From Pseudomonas shahriarae (GTDB lineage Bacteria; Pseudomonadota; Gammaproteobacteria; Pseudomonadales; Pseudomonadaceae): 64,000 nucleotides of DNA. Below the pieces are notes generated by a model, which was given only the letters and a program-made list of their open reading frames with translations, made no database searches and was not told the DNA's origin. The position numbers and the translations under genes are program-made. Shown here piece after piece: positions 16,741 through 25,086 of the stretch. Location of the stretch: positions 2,521,001 to 2,585,000 of the forward strand of contig NZ_CP077085.1 of the NCBI RefSeq assembly GCF_014268455.2, given 5' to 3'. Each line of letters begins with the position of its first letter. Position 1 is the stretch's first letter.

Positions 16741-17198
16741 GGCTGGCTCACCACGCGCAAGGTGCCGGCTGCATCACGTTGCAGGCTGAGGCCGTGTTGC
16801 CCGTCCGAGAACCACACCTGCAGCGGCGGAGTGATCCATTCTGCATTCAGCACCAGGGTCTGCCGGGGTTCGATCCGCACCAGCATCGGCGTGGTATCCC
16901 AGGCCCGTGGGCGCAGTTGTGGGTCATCCTTGAAGTCCTCCAGCCCCCGGCCATCGTCGCGGCGGCGGCTCAAACGGTAGCCCTTGGCATCGGCACGCCA
17001 GGTGATCGTGCGGCCATCGGCACGGGCTTCGGCCTGGGCGATCTGCAGCACCTGGCTCAGGCGCTCGGCGTCCTTGCGCAAGCGGTGCAAGGGGTCGGGC
17101 TTGATGCTCAGGCTGATGGCCGCGCTGGCAATGCCGATGATCACCAGCACCACCATCAACTCGATCAAGGTGAACCCCTGTTGCCGGCGATTCGTCAT
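16737..17198 (-). CDS. gspH: type II secretion minor pseudopilin GspH (HxcU-like)
   Basis: 153 residues from the ATG at 17198; the longer upstream frame overlaps gspC and is rejected. The leader RQQG/FTLIELMVVLVIIG is a prepilin peptidase site with Glu at +5. GspH bridges the tip complex and the GspG shaft. It is divergent from gspC across a 90-base gap that must hold both promoters. Confidence 0.85.
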   Translation of the reverse strand: MTNRRQQGFTLIELMVVLVIIGIASAAISLSIKPDPLHRLRKDAERLSQVLQIAQAEARADGRTITWRADAKGYRLSRRRDDGRGLEDFKDDPQLRPRAWDTTPMLVRIEPRQTLVLNAEWITPPLQVWFSDGQHGLSLQRDAAGTLRVVSQP

Positions 17199-17288
17199 GG
17201 GTGTGCCCTCAACGGGATCTGCCACTGAAATAAAACCGTGAGAATTGCCCTGTAGGCTGTCTGCACGGACAAACAGGAGGTCCCGCCC

Positions 17289-17720
17289 ATGGCATTCATC
17301 CATCGCGTATCTGCCGCCCACGGCATCCAGGCCCTGGCCGTGCTGGCGACGCTGGCCGGGGTCGCTACATGGACACCGTTGTTGCTGACGTCTGCCGAGT
17401 CCCATACCCCGGCGCTTGCCCCCCAGGCATTGGCGGCGCGCAGTGATAACCCGGCGCTGCAATGGTTTGCCGACATGCCGGCGGCCCTGCAGATCAAGGT
17501 CTCCGGGGTGCTGGCCGGCGCCCAGGGCGCGGTGGCGATTCTCAGCCTCAACGACGGGCCGCCGCGCAGTTTTCTAGCGGGGGAGCGCCTCAGCCCCGGC
17601 GTGCGCCTGGCGGCCATCGAGGGCGACGGGGTGGTGATCGAGCGCGGCGCTGAAAAGGTCCGGGTCAACCTCGACAAGTTGCCCGATGCCCCGGCCTTGC
17701 CCCGGCTCACTCGGCCGTAA
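17289..17720 (+). CDS. gspC: type II secretion inner-membrane protein GspC (HxcP-like)
   Basis: 143 residues, short as in HxcP. An N-terminal membrane helix lies near 13-35, a linker follows, and the homology region (GVLAGAQGAVAILSLNDGP to the VVIERGAEKVRV strand) normally contacts the secretin N0 domain. There is no PDZ or coiled-coil extension. Aggaggt precedes the ATG. The 3' end overlaps the opposite-strand gspI end by 14 bases. Confidence 0.82.
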   Translation: MAFIHRVSAAHGIQALAVLATLAGVATWTPLLLTSAESHTPALAPQALAARSDNPALQWFADMPAALQIKVSGVLAGAQGAVAILSLNDGPPRSFLAGERLSPGVRLAAIEGDGVVIERGAEKVRVNLDKLPDAPALPRLTRP

Positions 17721-18099
17721 CCTGCTTTAACGCCGGCGCGCGGCCCACCAGGGTCTCAAGGCGCGCCAGGGGCGGCGCCTCGCGTGTGGCGTCCAGCACT
17801 TGCACGCTGACTTTCCACAGGTCGCCAGCGCCTGCCACCACCTGTTCACAGCGCAGTTTCAAGCGGCCCTGGTCGCACTCGAACGTCTTGCGCCCGGGGC
17901 CGGCGCGGCCCTCCAGGCGCAGTTGCGCCAGGCGACTCTGGGCCGCCAGCATGGCGATGGACTTGTCGCGCAACAGGCCATTGCTCTGGGTCATCAACCC
18001 CGCCACCCGCACCGCCGCCGCCATGGCCACGGCGATAATCGCCAGGGCCACCAGCACCTCGATCAGGGTGAAACCTTGGTTCCTATTGCGGGCGCGCAT
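17707..18099 (-). CDS. gspI: type II secretion minor pseudopilin GspI (HxcV-like)
   Basis: 130 residues. The leader RNQG/FTLIEVLVALAIIA has Glu at +5, and the size and position match GspI, which starts pseudopilus tip assembly. It lies alone on the minus strand between gspC and gspG and shares its last 14 bases with the end of gspC, so the two transcripts overlap in antisense. Confidence 0.83.
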   Translation of the reverse strand: MRARNRNQGFTLIEVLVALAIIAVAMAAAVRVAGLMTQSNGLLRDKSIAMLAAQSRLAQLRLEGRAGPGRKTFECDQGRLKLRCEQVVAGAGDLWKVSVQVLDATREAPPLARLETLVGRAPALKQVTAE

Positions 18100-18247
18100 G
18101 GCTTGCTCAATGCCGGGAAACAGGCCCGCAGACTAGCCCCTGCACTTGACCGATTGGCGACCAAAGCTCCCGAGGATTTTCAATACGCCTGACATGTTGT
18201 CTTGCAACACTGCGCGACGAAAAGCACTCAAGCCAAGGAATGTCGAG

Positions 18248-18697
18248 ATGGATATCGCGCACTTCACATCCACCCCGCAAGGCGCTCGTGGCCAGCGTGG
18301 CTTTACCCTGATCGAGATCATGGTGGTGGTGGTCATTCTCGGGATCCTCGCCGCCATGGTGGTGCCCAAGGTGCTCGACCGCCCCGACCAGGCGCGAGCC
18401 ACGGCCGCCCGGCAAGACATCGGTGGCCTGATGCAGGCGCTGAAACTCTATCGCCTGGACCACGGCAGCTATCCGAACCAGACCCAGGGCCTCAAGGTCC
18501 TGGTCGAGCGCCCGGCCGATGGGAAGAACAGCAATTGGCGCGCCTACCTCGAACGCTTGCCCAACGACCCCTGGGGCCGCCCGTATCAGTACCTCAACCC
18601 TGGCGCCAACGGTGAAGTCGATGTGTTCTCCCTGGGCGCCGACGGCCAACCGGACGGTGAGGGCGTGAATGCCGATATCGGCTCCTGGCAGTTGTAA
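18248..18697 (+). CDS. gspG: type II secretion major pseudopilin GspG (HxcT-like)
   Basis: 149 residues from the ATG at 18248 with aagga upstream; the longer frame from 18146 covers the promoter gap. GQRG/FTLIEIMVVVVILGI is the prepilin leader with Glu at +5. YPNQTQGLKVLVERP and LPNDPWGRPYQYLNPG are GspG signatures, including the calcium-binding loop region. It begins the plus-strand run gspG-K-L-M-D-E-F. Confidence 0.92.
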   Translation: MDIAHFTSTPQGARGQRGFTLIEIMVVVVILGILAAMVVPKVLDRPDQARATAARQDIGGLMQALKLYRLDHGSYPNQTQGLKVLVERPADGKNSNWRAYLERLPNDPWGRPYQYLNPGANGEVDVFSLGADGQPDGEGVNADIGSWQL

Positions 18698-18705
18698 GGC
18701 GCGCC

Positions 18706-19629
18706 ATGAACAGCCATTTGCCCAGAGCGGCGAAGCAGCGCGGCATGGCGATTATCAGCGCGTTGCTGATCGCCGCCGTGGTGGCGGTGCTTGCCGGGGC
18801 CATGCTCACCCGCCAGAGCGTGTTCACCCGCAGCCTTGAGGCCGAACAACTGCGGGTCCAGGGCAGTTGGTTGTTGCAGGGCGCGCTGCAGGCCAGCCGG
18901 CAACAGTTGTGGGACGCGCGGCGCAAAGAGGTGCTGACCCGTCTCGACCAGCCCTGGGCGCGCCCCTTTGCCGGGGTGGTCGAAGGGCGCCTGGATGACG
19001 AGCAGGGCAAGTTCAACCTGCGCAATCTGGTCAGCCAGCAGCAGCCGGATGTGGCGCAGTTGCAGAGTTTCCAGCGTCTGTGCCAGTTGCTCGGCATCGA
19101 CCCCAACACCAGCCAGCGCATCAGCCAACGGGTGCTTGCCTCCTATGCGCAGCGCGCGGGTGGCAGTGACGTGAGCAGCCTGCGCAGCACCTCGCCCGAG
19201 GCCGCGCAGACCTTGCTGCCGGCCAGGGCGCCGATGTTGCGCAGCCTTGACGACCTTGCCCTTGAGCCGGGGGTGCAGCAACGCCTGGCGGCCTATGTCA
19301 GCGTGTTGCCCGACAACACCTGGGTCAATGGCAATACGGCCAGCGCCGAAGTGCTCAGTGCGGTGGTGCCGGGGCTCAGCCTGTCCCAGGCCCAGGGGCT
19401 GGTGGCCGAGCGGGACAGCGGGCGCTGGTTTATCAACCGCGGGGATTTCGTCAACCGCCTGCGCATGCCGCAGTTGCTGGTGGACTCGGTGCAGGTGGGA
19501 ATCACCAGTGAGTGGTTCCGCTGGCACGGCCGCGCGCGGCGCGAGCAGCGGCGGGTGGCGGTCGAAGCGTTGTTGTATCGCCCTGAAGACCGGCAACCCC
19601 AAGTGATTTGGTGGCGGGTGGGCGCATGA
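18706..19629 (+). CDS. gspK: type II secretion minor pseudopilin GspK (HxcX-like)
   Basis: 307 residues, the largest pseudopilin. The leader KQRG/MAIISALLIAAVV lacks the +5 glutamate, as is usual for GspK. VVEGRLDDEQGKFNLRNLV is the conserved stretch after the helix. It caps the pseudopilus tip with GspI and GspJ. The start is eight bases after gspG and the stop overlaps the gspL start as ATGA. Confidence 0.88.
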   Translation: MNSHLPRAAKQRGMAIISALLIAAVVAVLAGAMLTRQSVFTRSLEAEQLRVQGSWLLQGALQASRQQLWDARRKEVLTRLDQPWARPFAGVVEGRLDDEQGKFNLRNLVSQQQPDVAQLQSFQRLCQLLGIDPNTSQRISQRVLASYAQRAGGSDVSSLRSTSPEAAQTLLPARAPMLRSLDDLALEPGVQQRLAAYVSVLPDNTWVNGNTASAEVLSAVVPGLSLSQAQGLVAERDSGRWFINRGDFVNRLRMPQLLVDSVQVGITSEWFRWHGRARREQRRVAVEALLYRPEDRQPQVIWWRVGA

Positions 19630-20738
19630 CGCGCTTGCGCATTGCCTTGCCGCCGCTGGCCCAACTGAGCGCCGAAAGCCTGGTGCACTACGCCTGGTTG
19701 GACCGCGCCGGGCAGGTCAGCCGGCAAGGTCAGGCCAGCCTTGGGCAGTTGGCGCAACCGCGCAAGAGCCTGGCGGCCGAGTGTTTCCTGCATCCCCGGG
19801 ACAGTTTGCTGAGCAGCCTGGAGTTGCCGCAACTGCCGCCCGCTAAAGTGGCGGCAGCCGTGGCCTGCGCGGCCCAGGCGCTGATCCTCGGCCCGGTCGC
19901 GCAAATGCAGGTGGTCCACAGCCCACGGCAGAGCAACGGTCAGGTGCAAGTGGGCTGGCTGCCGACGGCTGGCCTGGAACACCTGCAGCGGGTCCTGGCT
20001 CAGGTGCCTATCAGTTTGCGCGGCCTGTACCCGGCGCCCTATGCCTTGCCTGTGCCGCCGTCGGGGCATTTGAGCGTGGCCTGCGTCGACGGGCATCTGC
20101 TGCTGCGCCAGAGTCTGCACCAGAGCGCCTTGCACCCCCTGGGACCACAGGCCCTGGCGGAACTGGTGCAGGCTGGCGCGCAGTTGCATCAGGTCGATGA
20201 ACACACGCCCGCGCGCTGGCAGGGTGTGGTCCCCGCCTGGGGCTTGCATGGCTACCTCAAGCGCGCCAGCAGCGGTGGCTGGGGCCGGGCGCTGGGGCTC
20301 AGTGCCCTGGCGGTGGTGGTCTGGACCCTGGGCCTGAACCTGTATGCCGCGCGCCAGGTGGACGAAGGGCAACAGCTCAAGGCGCGGATGATTGCCCAGG
20401 TCAAGCAGGCCTTCCCGCACTTGCCGGTGATCCTCAATCCGCTGCAACAGGCCCGGCAGCAACTGGCCGCCGGTCAAGGCGCCACCGCCGATCCCGGCCA
20501 GCGTTTCAGCAGCCTGTTGCAACTGGCGGGCAACCACCTGCCGTTTATGGTCGGCAGCGTCCAGGCGTTGGCATTTGATCAAGGCCGGTTGCACCTGGAG
20601 CTGTTGCCCGACAGTCGCAGCCCGGCCGCCCCAGGGGAGTGGCAGGCGGCGTTGACCGAGGCGGGTTTCGCTGCCACCCGCGATGAGCACGGCTGGACCC
20701 TCGGGCCGCTCGACAACACGGGAGGCGCCGATGAGTAA
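19626..20738 (+). CDS. gspL: type II secretion protein GspL (HxcY-like)
   Basis: 370 residues from the ATG at 19626 (ATGA overlap with gspK). An N-terminal cytoplasmic actin-like domain (to about 215) would bind GspE. One transmembrane helix lies near 222-242 (GRALGLSALAVVVWTLGLNL), then a periplasmic ferredoxin-like domain. The N-terminal similarity is weak, as is common for Hxc-type GspL; position between K and M supports the call. Confidence 0.8.
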   Translation: MTRLRIALPPLAQLSAESLVHYAWLDRAGQVSRQGQASLGQLAQPRKSLAAECFLHPRDSLLSSLELPQLPPAKVAAAVACAAQALILGPVAQMQVVHSPRQSNGQVQVGWLPTAGLEHLQRVLAQVPISLRGLYPAPYALPVPPSGHLSVACVDGHLLLRQSLHQSALHPLGPQALAELVQAGAQLHQVDEHTPARWQGVVPAWGLHGYLKRASSGGWGRALGLSALAVVVWTLGLNLYAARQVDEGQQLKARMIAQVKQAFPHLPVILNPLQQARQQLAAGQGATADPGQRFSSLLQLAGNHLPFMVGSVQALAFDQGRLHLELLPDSRSPAAPGEWQAALTEAGFAATRDEHGWTLGPLDNTGGADE

Positions 20739-21258
20739 GTTCGGCTATCCGTACCTGCGCGGCCAGCTCCAGGGATTCTGGAGCGGCCTGGCCCTGCGCG
20801 AAAAGCGCCTGCTGGGCGGCAGCGGGGCGGTACTGGCGGGCTTTTTGGTGTGGTTGCTGCTGATTGAGCCGCCCTTGCAGCAGATTGATTTCTGGCAGGC
20901 CGAAACCCCCAAGCTGCGCACCCAGGCCGCCACCTTGCAGGTGCTGCTGCAGGGCGCCAGTGCCGGTGCGCGCGCCGGGCAAGACCTGGAAGGCGCGCTG
21001 CGCCAGGCGCTCGACGCTGCCGGACTTAAAGACCGCTATCAGTTGCAGGGCGTGGCGCCTGCCGGTTGGCGCCTGACTTTTACCGACGCGCCGGCGGATG
21101 CGCTGGTCGGTTGGCTGCTGGCCAGCCCGCGCGCATTTTCCCTGGAGGTGTCCCACGCGCGCTTGCAGCGTGTGGGCGATACCCCAGAAAACCCGGCCGG
21201 TAGCGTGTCCGGGACCGTTCGCATGGATCAGGCGCCTGGCGCTAAGGAAGCTTCATGA
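20731..21258 (+). CDS. gspM: type II secretion protein GspM (HxcZ-like)
   Basis: 175 residues from the ATG at 20731, overlapping gspL by eight bases. A transmembrane helix at about 31-47 (VLAGFLVWLLLIEPPL) follows LALREKRLLGG, the typical GspM start, with a periplasmic domain after it. It pairs with GspL in the inner-membrane platform. The stop overlaps the gspD start as ATGA. Confidence 0.8.
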   Translation: MSKFGYPYLRGQLQGFWSGLALREKRLLGGSGAVLAGFLVWLLLIEPPLQQIDFWQAETPKLRTQAATLQVLLQGASAGARAGQDLEGALRQALDAAGLKDRYQLQGVAPAGWRLTFTDAPADALVGWLLASPRAFSLEVSHARLQRVGDTPENPAGSVSGTVRMDQAPGAKEAS

Positions 21259-23537
21259 AGTGGTCACTTCCCCGTTCAGCGCCGTTTCGCCAGGTGGCGC
21301 CGCTGCTGTTGCTGGCGCTCAGTGCCTGCAGCCACACCCCGGCGCCCACACCTGCGCCCTTGCTGGTGGACAGCGAACTCGGCCAGCCCCTGGCCGACAC
21401 CCGGCGCAATGGCGTGCCGTTGCCCGATCGCCAGCGCGAAATCAGCCCCCAGCCGCGGGTCCAGCACCCGCTGAGCAACCGCGCCCGTGGCCCGGTCGCC
21501 GCGCCGGCCAAGGTGCGCAACCCGCTGGGTGACCAGCCGGTGCAATTGAATTTCGTCGACGCCGAGATCCAGGCGGTGGTACGCGCCTTGTCCCGCGCCA
21601 CCGGCCAGCAGTTCCTGGTAGACCCCCGGGTCAAGGGCAACCTGACCCTGGTCAGCGAAGGCCAGGTCCCGGCGCACCAGGCCTACGACATGCTGCTGGC
21701 GGCGCTGCGCATGCAGGGCTTCAGTGTGGTGGACGTGGGGGGCGTGGCCCGGGTGGTCCCGGAAGCCGACGCCAAACTGCTGGGCGGGCCGATCTACAAC
21801 GCCGCCAGCCCCAGTGGCAATGGCATGCAGACCCGCACCTTCCGCCTGCAATACGAAAACGCGGTGAACCTGATCCCGGTGTTGCGCCCCATCGTTTCGC
21901 CGAACAACCCGATCAACGCCTACCCCGGCAACAACAGCATCGTCATCACCGACTACGCGGAAAACCTCGCACGGGTAGGGCAAATCATCGCCGGCATCGA
22001 CACCCCAAGCGCCATCGACACCGACGTGGTGCCGGTACAAAACGGCATCGCCGTGGATATCGCGGCAATGGTCGCCGAGTTGCTGGAAACCCAGGGCAAC
22101 GACCAGACCCAGAAAATCGCCGTGATCGGCGACCCGCGTTCCAACTCGATCATCATTCGTGCCGGCAGCCCCGAGCGCACGGAGCTGGCGCGCAACCTGA
22201 TCTACAAACTCGACAATGCCCAGAGCAACCCCAGCAACATGCACGTGGTGTACCTGCGCAACGCCCAGGCAGGCAAGCTGGCCCAATCCCTGCGCGGCAT
22301 GCTGACCGGAGAGAGCGAAAGTGGCGTCAGTGACGAGGCCCGCTCCAAGTTGAGTGCGATGGGCGGCGCGGGTAGCACCAGCCAGGGCAGCACCCAGAAC
22401 AGCAGCGGCACGCCGACCGCCAGCGCGGCGCCATCCAGCGGTTATGCCAAGGACAGCACCGGCGCAAGCACTGCCGGCAGTGAGCAGAACACTGCCTTCA
22501 GTGCCGGCGGTGTGACGATCCAGGCCGATGCGACCACCAACACCCTGCTGATATCCGCCCCGGATCCGCTGTACCGCAACCTGCGCGAAGTCATCGACAT
22601 GCTCGACCAGCGCCGCGCCCAGGTGGTGATCGAAAGCCTGATCGTCGAAGTCAACGAAGACGATGCCAGCGAATTCGGCGTGCAGTGGCAGGCCGGCAAC
22701 CTGGGGGGCAAGGGTGGTTTTGGCGGGGTCAACCTGGGCGGCAGCGGGATCAACGGCACCCCCACCAGCAAGACCAGCATTGACGTGCTGCCCAAGGGCC
22801 TGAACATCGGCCTGGTGGACGGTACCGTGGATATTCCAGGGATCGGCCGGGTGCTGGACCTCAAAGTCCTGGCGCGGGCGTTGAAGAGCAAGGGCGGGAC
22901 CAATGTGTTATCCACGCCGAACCTGCTGACCCTGGACAATGAGGCGGCGAGTATCTTCGTCGGCCAGACCATTCCCTTCATCACCGGCAGCTACGTGACC
23001 GGCGGGGGCGGCACCAGCAATAACCCGTTCCAGACCGTGCAGCGTGAGGAAGTGGGGCTCAAGTTGAACGTACGGCCACAGATTTCCGAGGGCGGTACGG
23101 TGAAGCTGGATATCTACCAGGAAGTCAGCAGCGTCGATACCCGGGCGTCGGGGGATGCGCGCACGGTGACCAACAAGCGCGCGATTGATACCAGCATCTT
23201 GCTGGATGACGGGCAGATCATGGTGCTGGGCGGGCTGTTGCAGGATGGCTATACCCAGAGCAACGACGCAGTGCCGTGGCTATCAGACATCCCGGGATTG
23301 GGCGCGCTGTTTCGCAACGAGTCGCGCAGTGTGAACAAGACCAACCTGATGGTGTTCCTGCGGCCCTACATCATTCGCGACAGCGGCGCGGGCCGCAGCA
23401 TTACGCGCAATCGCTACGACTTTATGCGCCGCGCCCAGGGTGGCTTGCAGCCGCAGCACAGCTGGGCACTGCCGGATGTGCAGGCGCCGCAGTTGCCGGC
23501 GGTGGAGAAGGCGATGCCGGGGAGTACACGCCCGTGA
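21255..23537 (+). CDS. gspD: type II secretion liposecretin GspD (HxcQ-like)
   Basis: 760 residues. The N-terminus ends in the lipobox LSAC with cysteine at residue 25, so it should be acylated and pilot itself to the outer membrane, as shown for HxcQ of P. aeruginosa. N0-N3 domains follow (LNFVDAEIQAVVRALSRATG is N0), with a Ser/Gly-rich insert near 355-415 in N3, then the secretin core (VPWLSDIPGLGALFRNES). No S-domain or pilotin gene is seen. Aaggaag precedes the ATG. Confidence 0.93.
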   Translation: MKWSLPRSAPFRQVAPLLLLALSACSHTPAPTPAPLLVDSELGQPLADTRRNGVPLPDRQREISPQPRVQHPLSNRARGPVAAPAKVRNPLGDQPVQLNFVDAEIQAVVRALSRATGQQFLVDPRVKGNLTLVSEGQVPAHQAYDMLLAALRMQGFSVVDVGGVARVVPEADAKLLGGPIYNAASPSGNGMQTRTFRLQYENAVNLIPVLRPIVSPNNPINAYPGNNSIVITDYAENLARVGQIIAGIDTPSAIDTDVVPVQNGIAVDIAAMVAELLETQGNDQTQKIAVIGDPRSNSIIIRAGSPERTELARNLIYKLDNAQSNPSNMHVVYLRNAQAGKLAQSLRGMLTGESESGVSDEARSKLSAMGGAGSTSQGSTQNSSGTPTASAAPSSGYAKDSTGASTAGSEQNTAFSAGGVTIQADATTNTLLISAPDPLYRNLREVIDMLDQRRAQVVIESLIVEVNEDDASEFGVQWQAGNLGGKGGFGGVNLGGSGINGTPTSKTSIDVLPKGLNIGLVDGTVDIPGIGRVLDLKVLARALKSKGGTNVLSTPNLLTLDNEAASIFVGQTIPFITGSYVTGGGGTSNNPFQTVQREEVGLKLNVRPQISEGGTVKLDIYQEVSSVDTRASGDARTVTNKRAIDTSILLDDGQIMVLGGLLQDGYTQSNDAVPWLSDIPGLGALFRNESRSVNKTNLMVFLRPYIIRDSGAGRSITRNRYDFMRRAQGGLQPQHSWALPDVQAPQLPAVEKAMPGSTRP

Positions 23538-23545
23538 GTCGCACC

Positions 23546-23667
23546 CATTCCCCCTGTGGGGCTCGACAGCTCCCACAGGGGGATGCGGTCGCCTCGAGAA
23601 TCGGGCTGCCGAGCATGGGCGCAGCCCTGGCTTACTGTGCGCTGAGCCGCCGCAAGGGCGGGTCCCT
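23546..23667. repeat. REP-like hairpin and decayed arm of the large palindromic element
   Basis: The 130-base gap between gspD and gspE holds an inverted repeat (23546-23585, ccccctgtggg against cccacaggggg) and a stretch 23614-23667 resembling the right arm of the large element: cttactgtgcgc, then tgagccgccgcaagggcgg, then ccct. In the intact copies the same arm reads tgagccgccgtaagggcgg. The hairpin ccgcc-gcaag-ggcgg includes the probable gspE ribosome site. Confidence 0.6.
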
Positions 23668-25086
23668 ATGAGCCTGCTCCCCTACGCCTGGGCCAAATCC
23701 CAACGCATCCTCTTGCAGCCCACCCCCGAAGGCCCACGCCTGACCATCTGCCCCTCGACCCCCGGCTGGTCGATCAGCGAGGTCCACCGGCAATTCGGCG
23801 AGGCCGCCATCGAGCAGGTGCGCGACGATGAGCTCGACGGCCTGCTGGCCAGTGCCTACGCCGATACCGGCAGCGCCGCCGCCGTGGTCGGCGCCGCCGA
23901 AAACGAAGTCGACCTCGACCGCCTGATGCAGGACATCCCGGAAATCACCGACCTGCTCGACACCCAGGACGGCGCCCCGGTGATTCGCATGATCAACGCC
24001 TTGCTGACCCAGGCCGCCCGCGACGAGGCCAGTGACATCCATATCGAACCCTTCGAAACCCACTCCGTGGTGCGCTACCGCGTCGACGGCACCCTGCGCG
24101 ATGTGGTGTCGCCGCGCAAAGCCCTGCATGGCGCGCTGGTGTCGCGGATCAAGATCATGGCCCAGCTCGATATCGCCGAAAAACGCCTGCCCCAGGATGG
24201 ACGCATCGCCCTGCGGGTTGCCGGGCGGCCGATTGATATACGGGTGTCGACGGTGCCCACCGGCCATGGCGAACGGGTGGTGATGCGCCTGCTCGACAAA
24301 CAGGCCGGGCGCCTGCAACTGGAAACCCTGGGTATGGACCCGCAGCTGCTGGCGCGTCTCGATGGCCTGATTCGCCAGCCCCACGGCATCGTGCTGGTCA
24401 CCGGGCCCACTGGCAGCGGCAAGACCACCAGCCTCTACGCCGCCCTGGCGCGGCTGGATGCCAGCACGAGCAATATCCTCACCGTGGAAGACCCGGTGGA
24501 ATACGACCTGCCGGGGATCAGCCAGATCCAGGTCAACGCCAAGATCGACATGACCTTTGCCCTGGCCCTGCGTGCGATCCTGCGCCAGGACCCGGACATC
24601 ATCATGATCGGCGAAATCCGCGACCTGGAGACCGCGCAGATCGCCGTGCAGGCTTCCCTCACCGGGCACCTGGTGCTGGCCACGTTGCACACCAATGACG
24701 CGGTGTCGGCGGTTAATCGCCTGATCGACATGGGGGTCGAGCCGTTCCTGCTGGCCTCGTCGCTGCTCGGTGTATTGGCCCAGCGCCTGGTGCGCCGCCT
24801 GTGCCCGCACTGCAAACAGCCTGACCCGGCGGCCCCCGGCACCTGGCGCCCGGTGGGGTGTGGCCAGTGCAACCAGGTCGGGTACAGCGGCCGCACCGGC
24901 ATCCATGAATTGTTCTGCGTCGATGACGCGGTGCGCGGCCTGATCCACCAGGGGGCCGGCGAGCAGCAGATACGCGTCGCGGCACGCCACGCCGGAATGT
25001 TCAGCATGCGTGAAGACGGCGAGCGTTGGGTGCGCAGCGGTGCCACTGCGCCGGAAGAAATCTTGCGTGTAACACGGGACGCCTGA
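23668..25086 (+). CDS. gspE: type II secretion ATPase GspE (HxcR-like)
   Basis: 472 residues from the ATG at 23668. Walker A is GPTGSGKTT (near residue 248), Walker B follows in DPDIIMIGEIRD, and a tetracysteine zinc motif (CPHC then CGQC) lies near 378-400. The N1 domain is short. It drives pseudopilus assembly from the cytoplasm through GspL. The upstream open frame from 23440 runs over the gspD end and a hairpin and is rejected. The stop overlaps the gspF ATG by one base. Confidence 0.93.
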   Translation: MSLLPYAWAKSQRILLQPTPEGPRLTICPSTPGWSISEVHRQFGEAAIEQVRDDELDGLLASAYADTGSAAAVVGAAENEVDLDRLMQDIPEITDLLDTQDGAPVIRMINALLTQAARDEASDIHIEPFETHSVVRYRVDGTLRDVVSPRKALHGALVSRIKIMAQLDIAEKRLPQDGRIALRVAGRPIDIRVSTVPTGHGERVVMRLLDKQAGRLQLETLGMDPQLLARLDGLIRQPHGIVLVTGPTGSGKTTSLYAALARLDASTSNILTVEDPVEYDLPGISQIQVNAKIDMTFALALRAILRQDPDIIMIGEIRDLETAQIAVQASLTGHLVLATLHTNDAVSAVNRLIDMGVEPFLLASSLLGVLAQRLVRRLCPHCKQPDPAAPGTWRPVGCGQCNQVGYSGRTGIHELFCVDDAVRGLIHQGAGEQQIRVAARHAGMFSMREDGERWVRSGATAPEEILRVTRDA

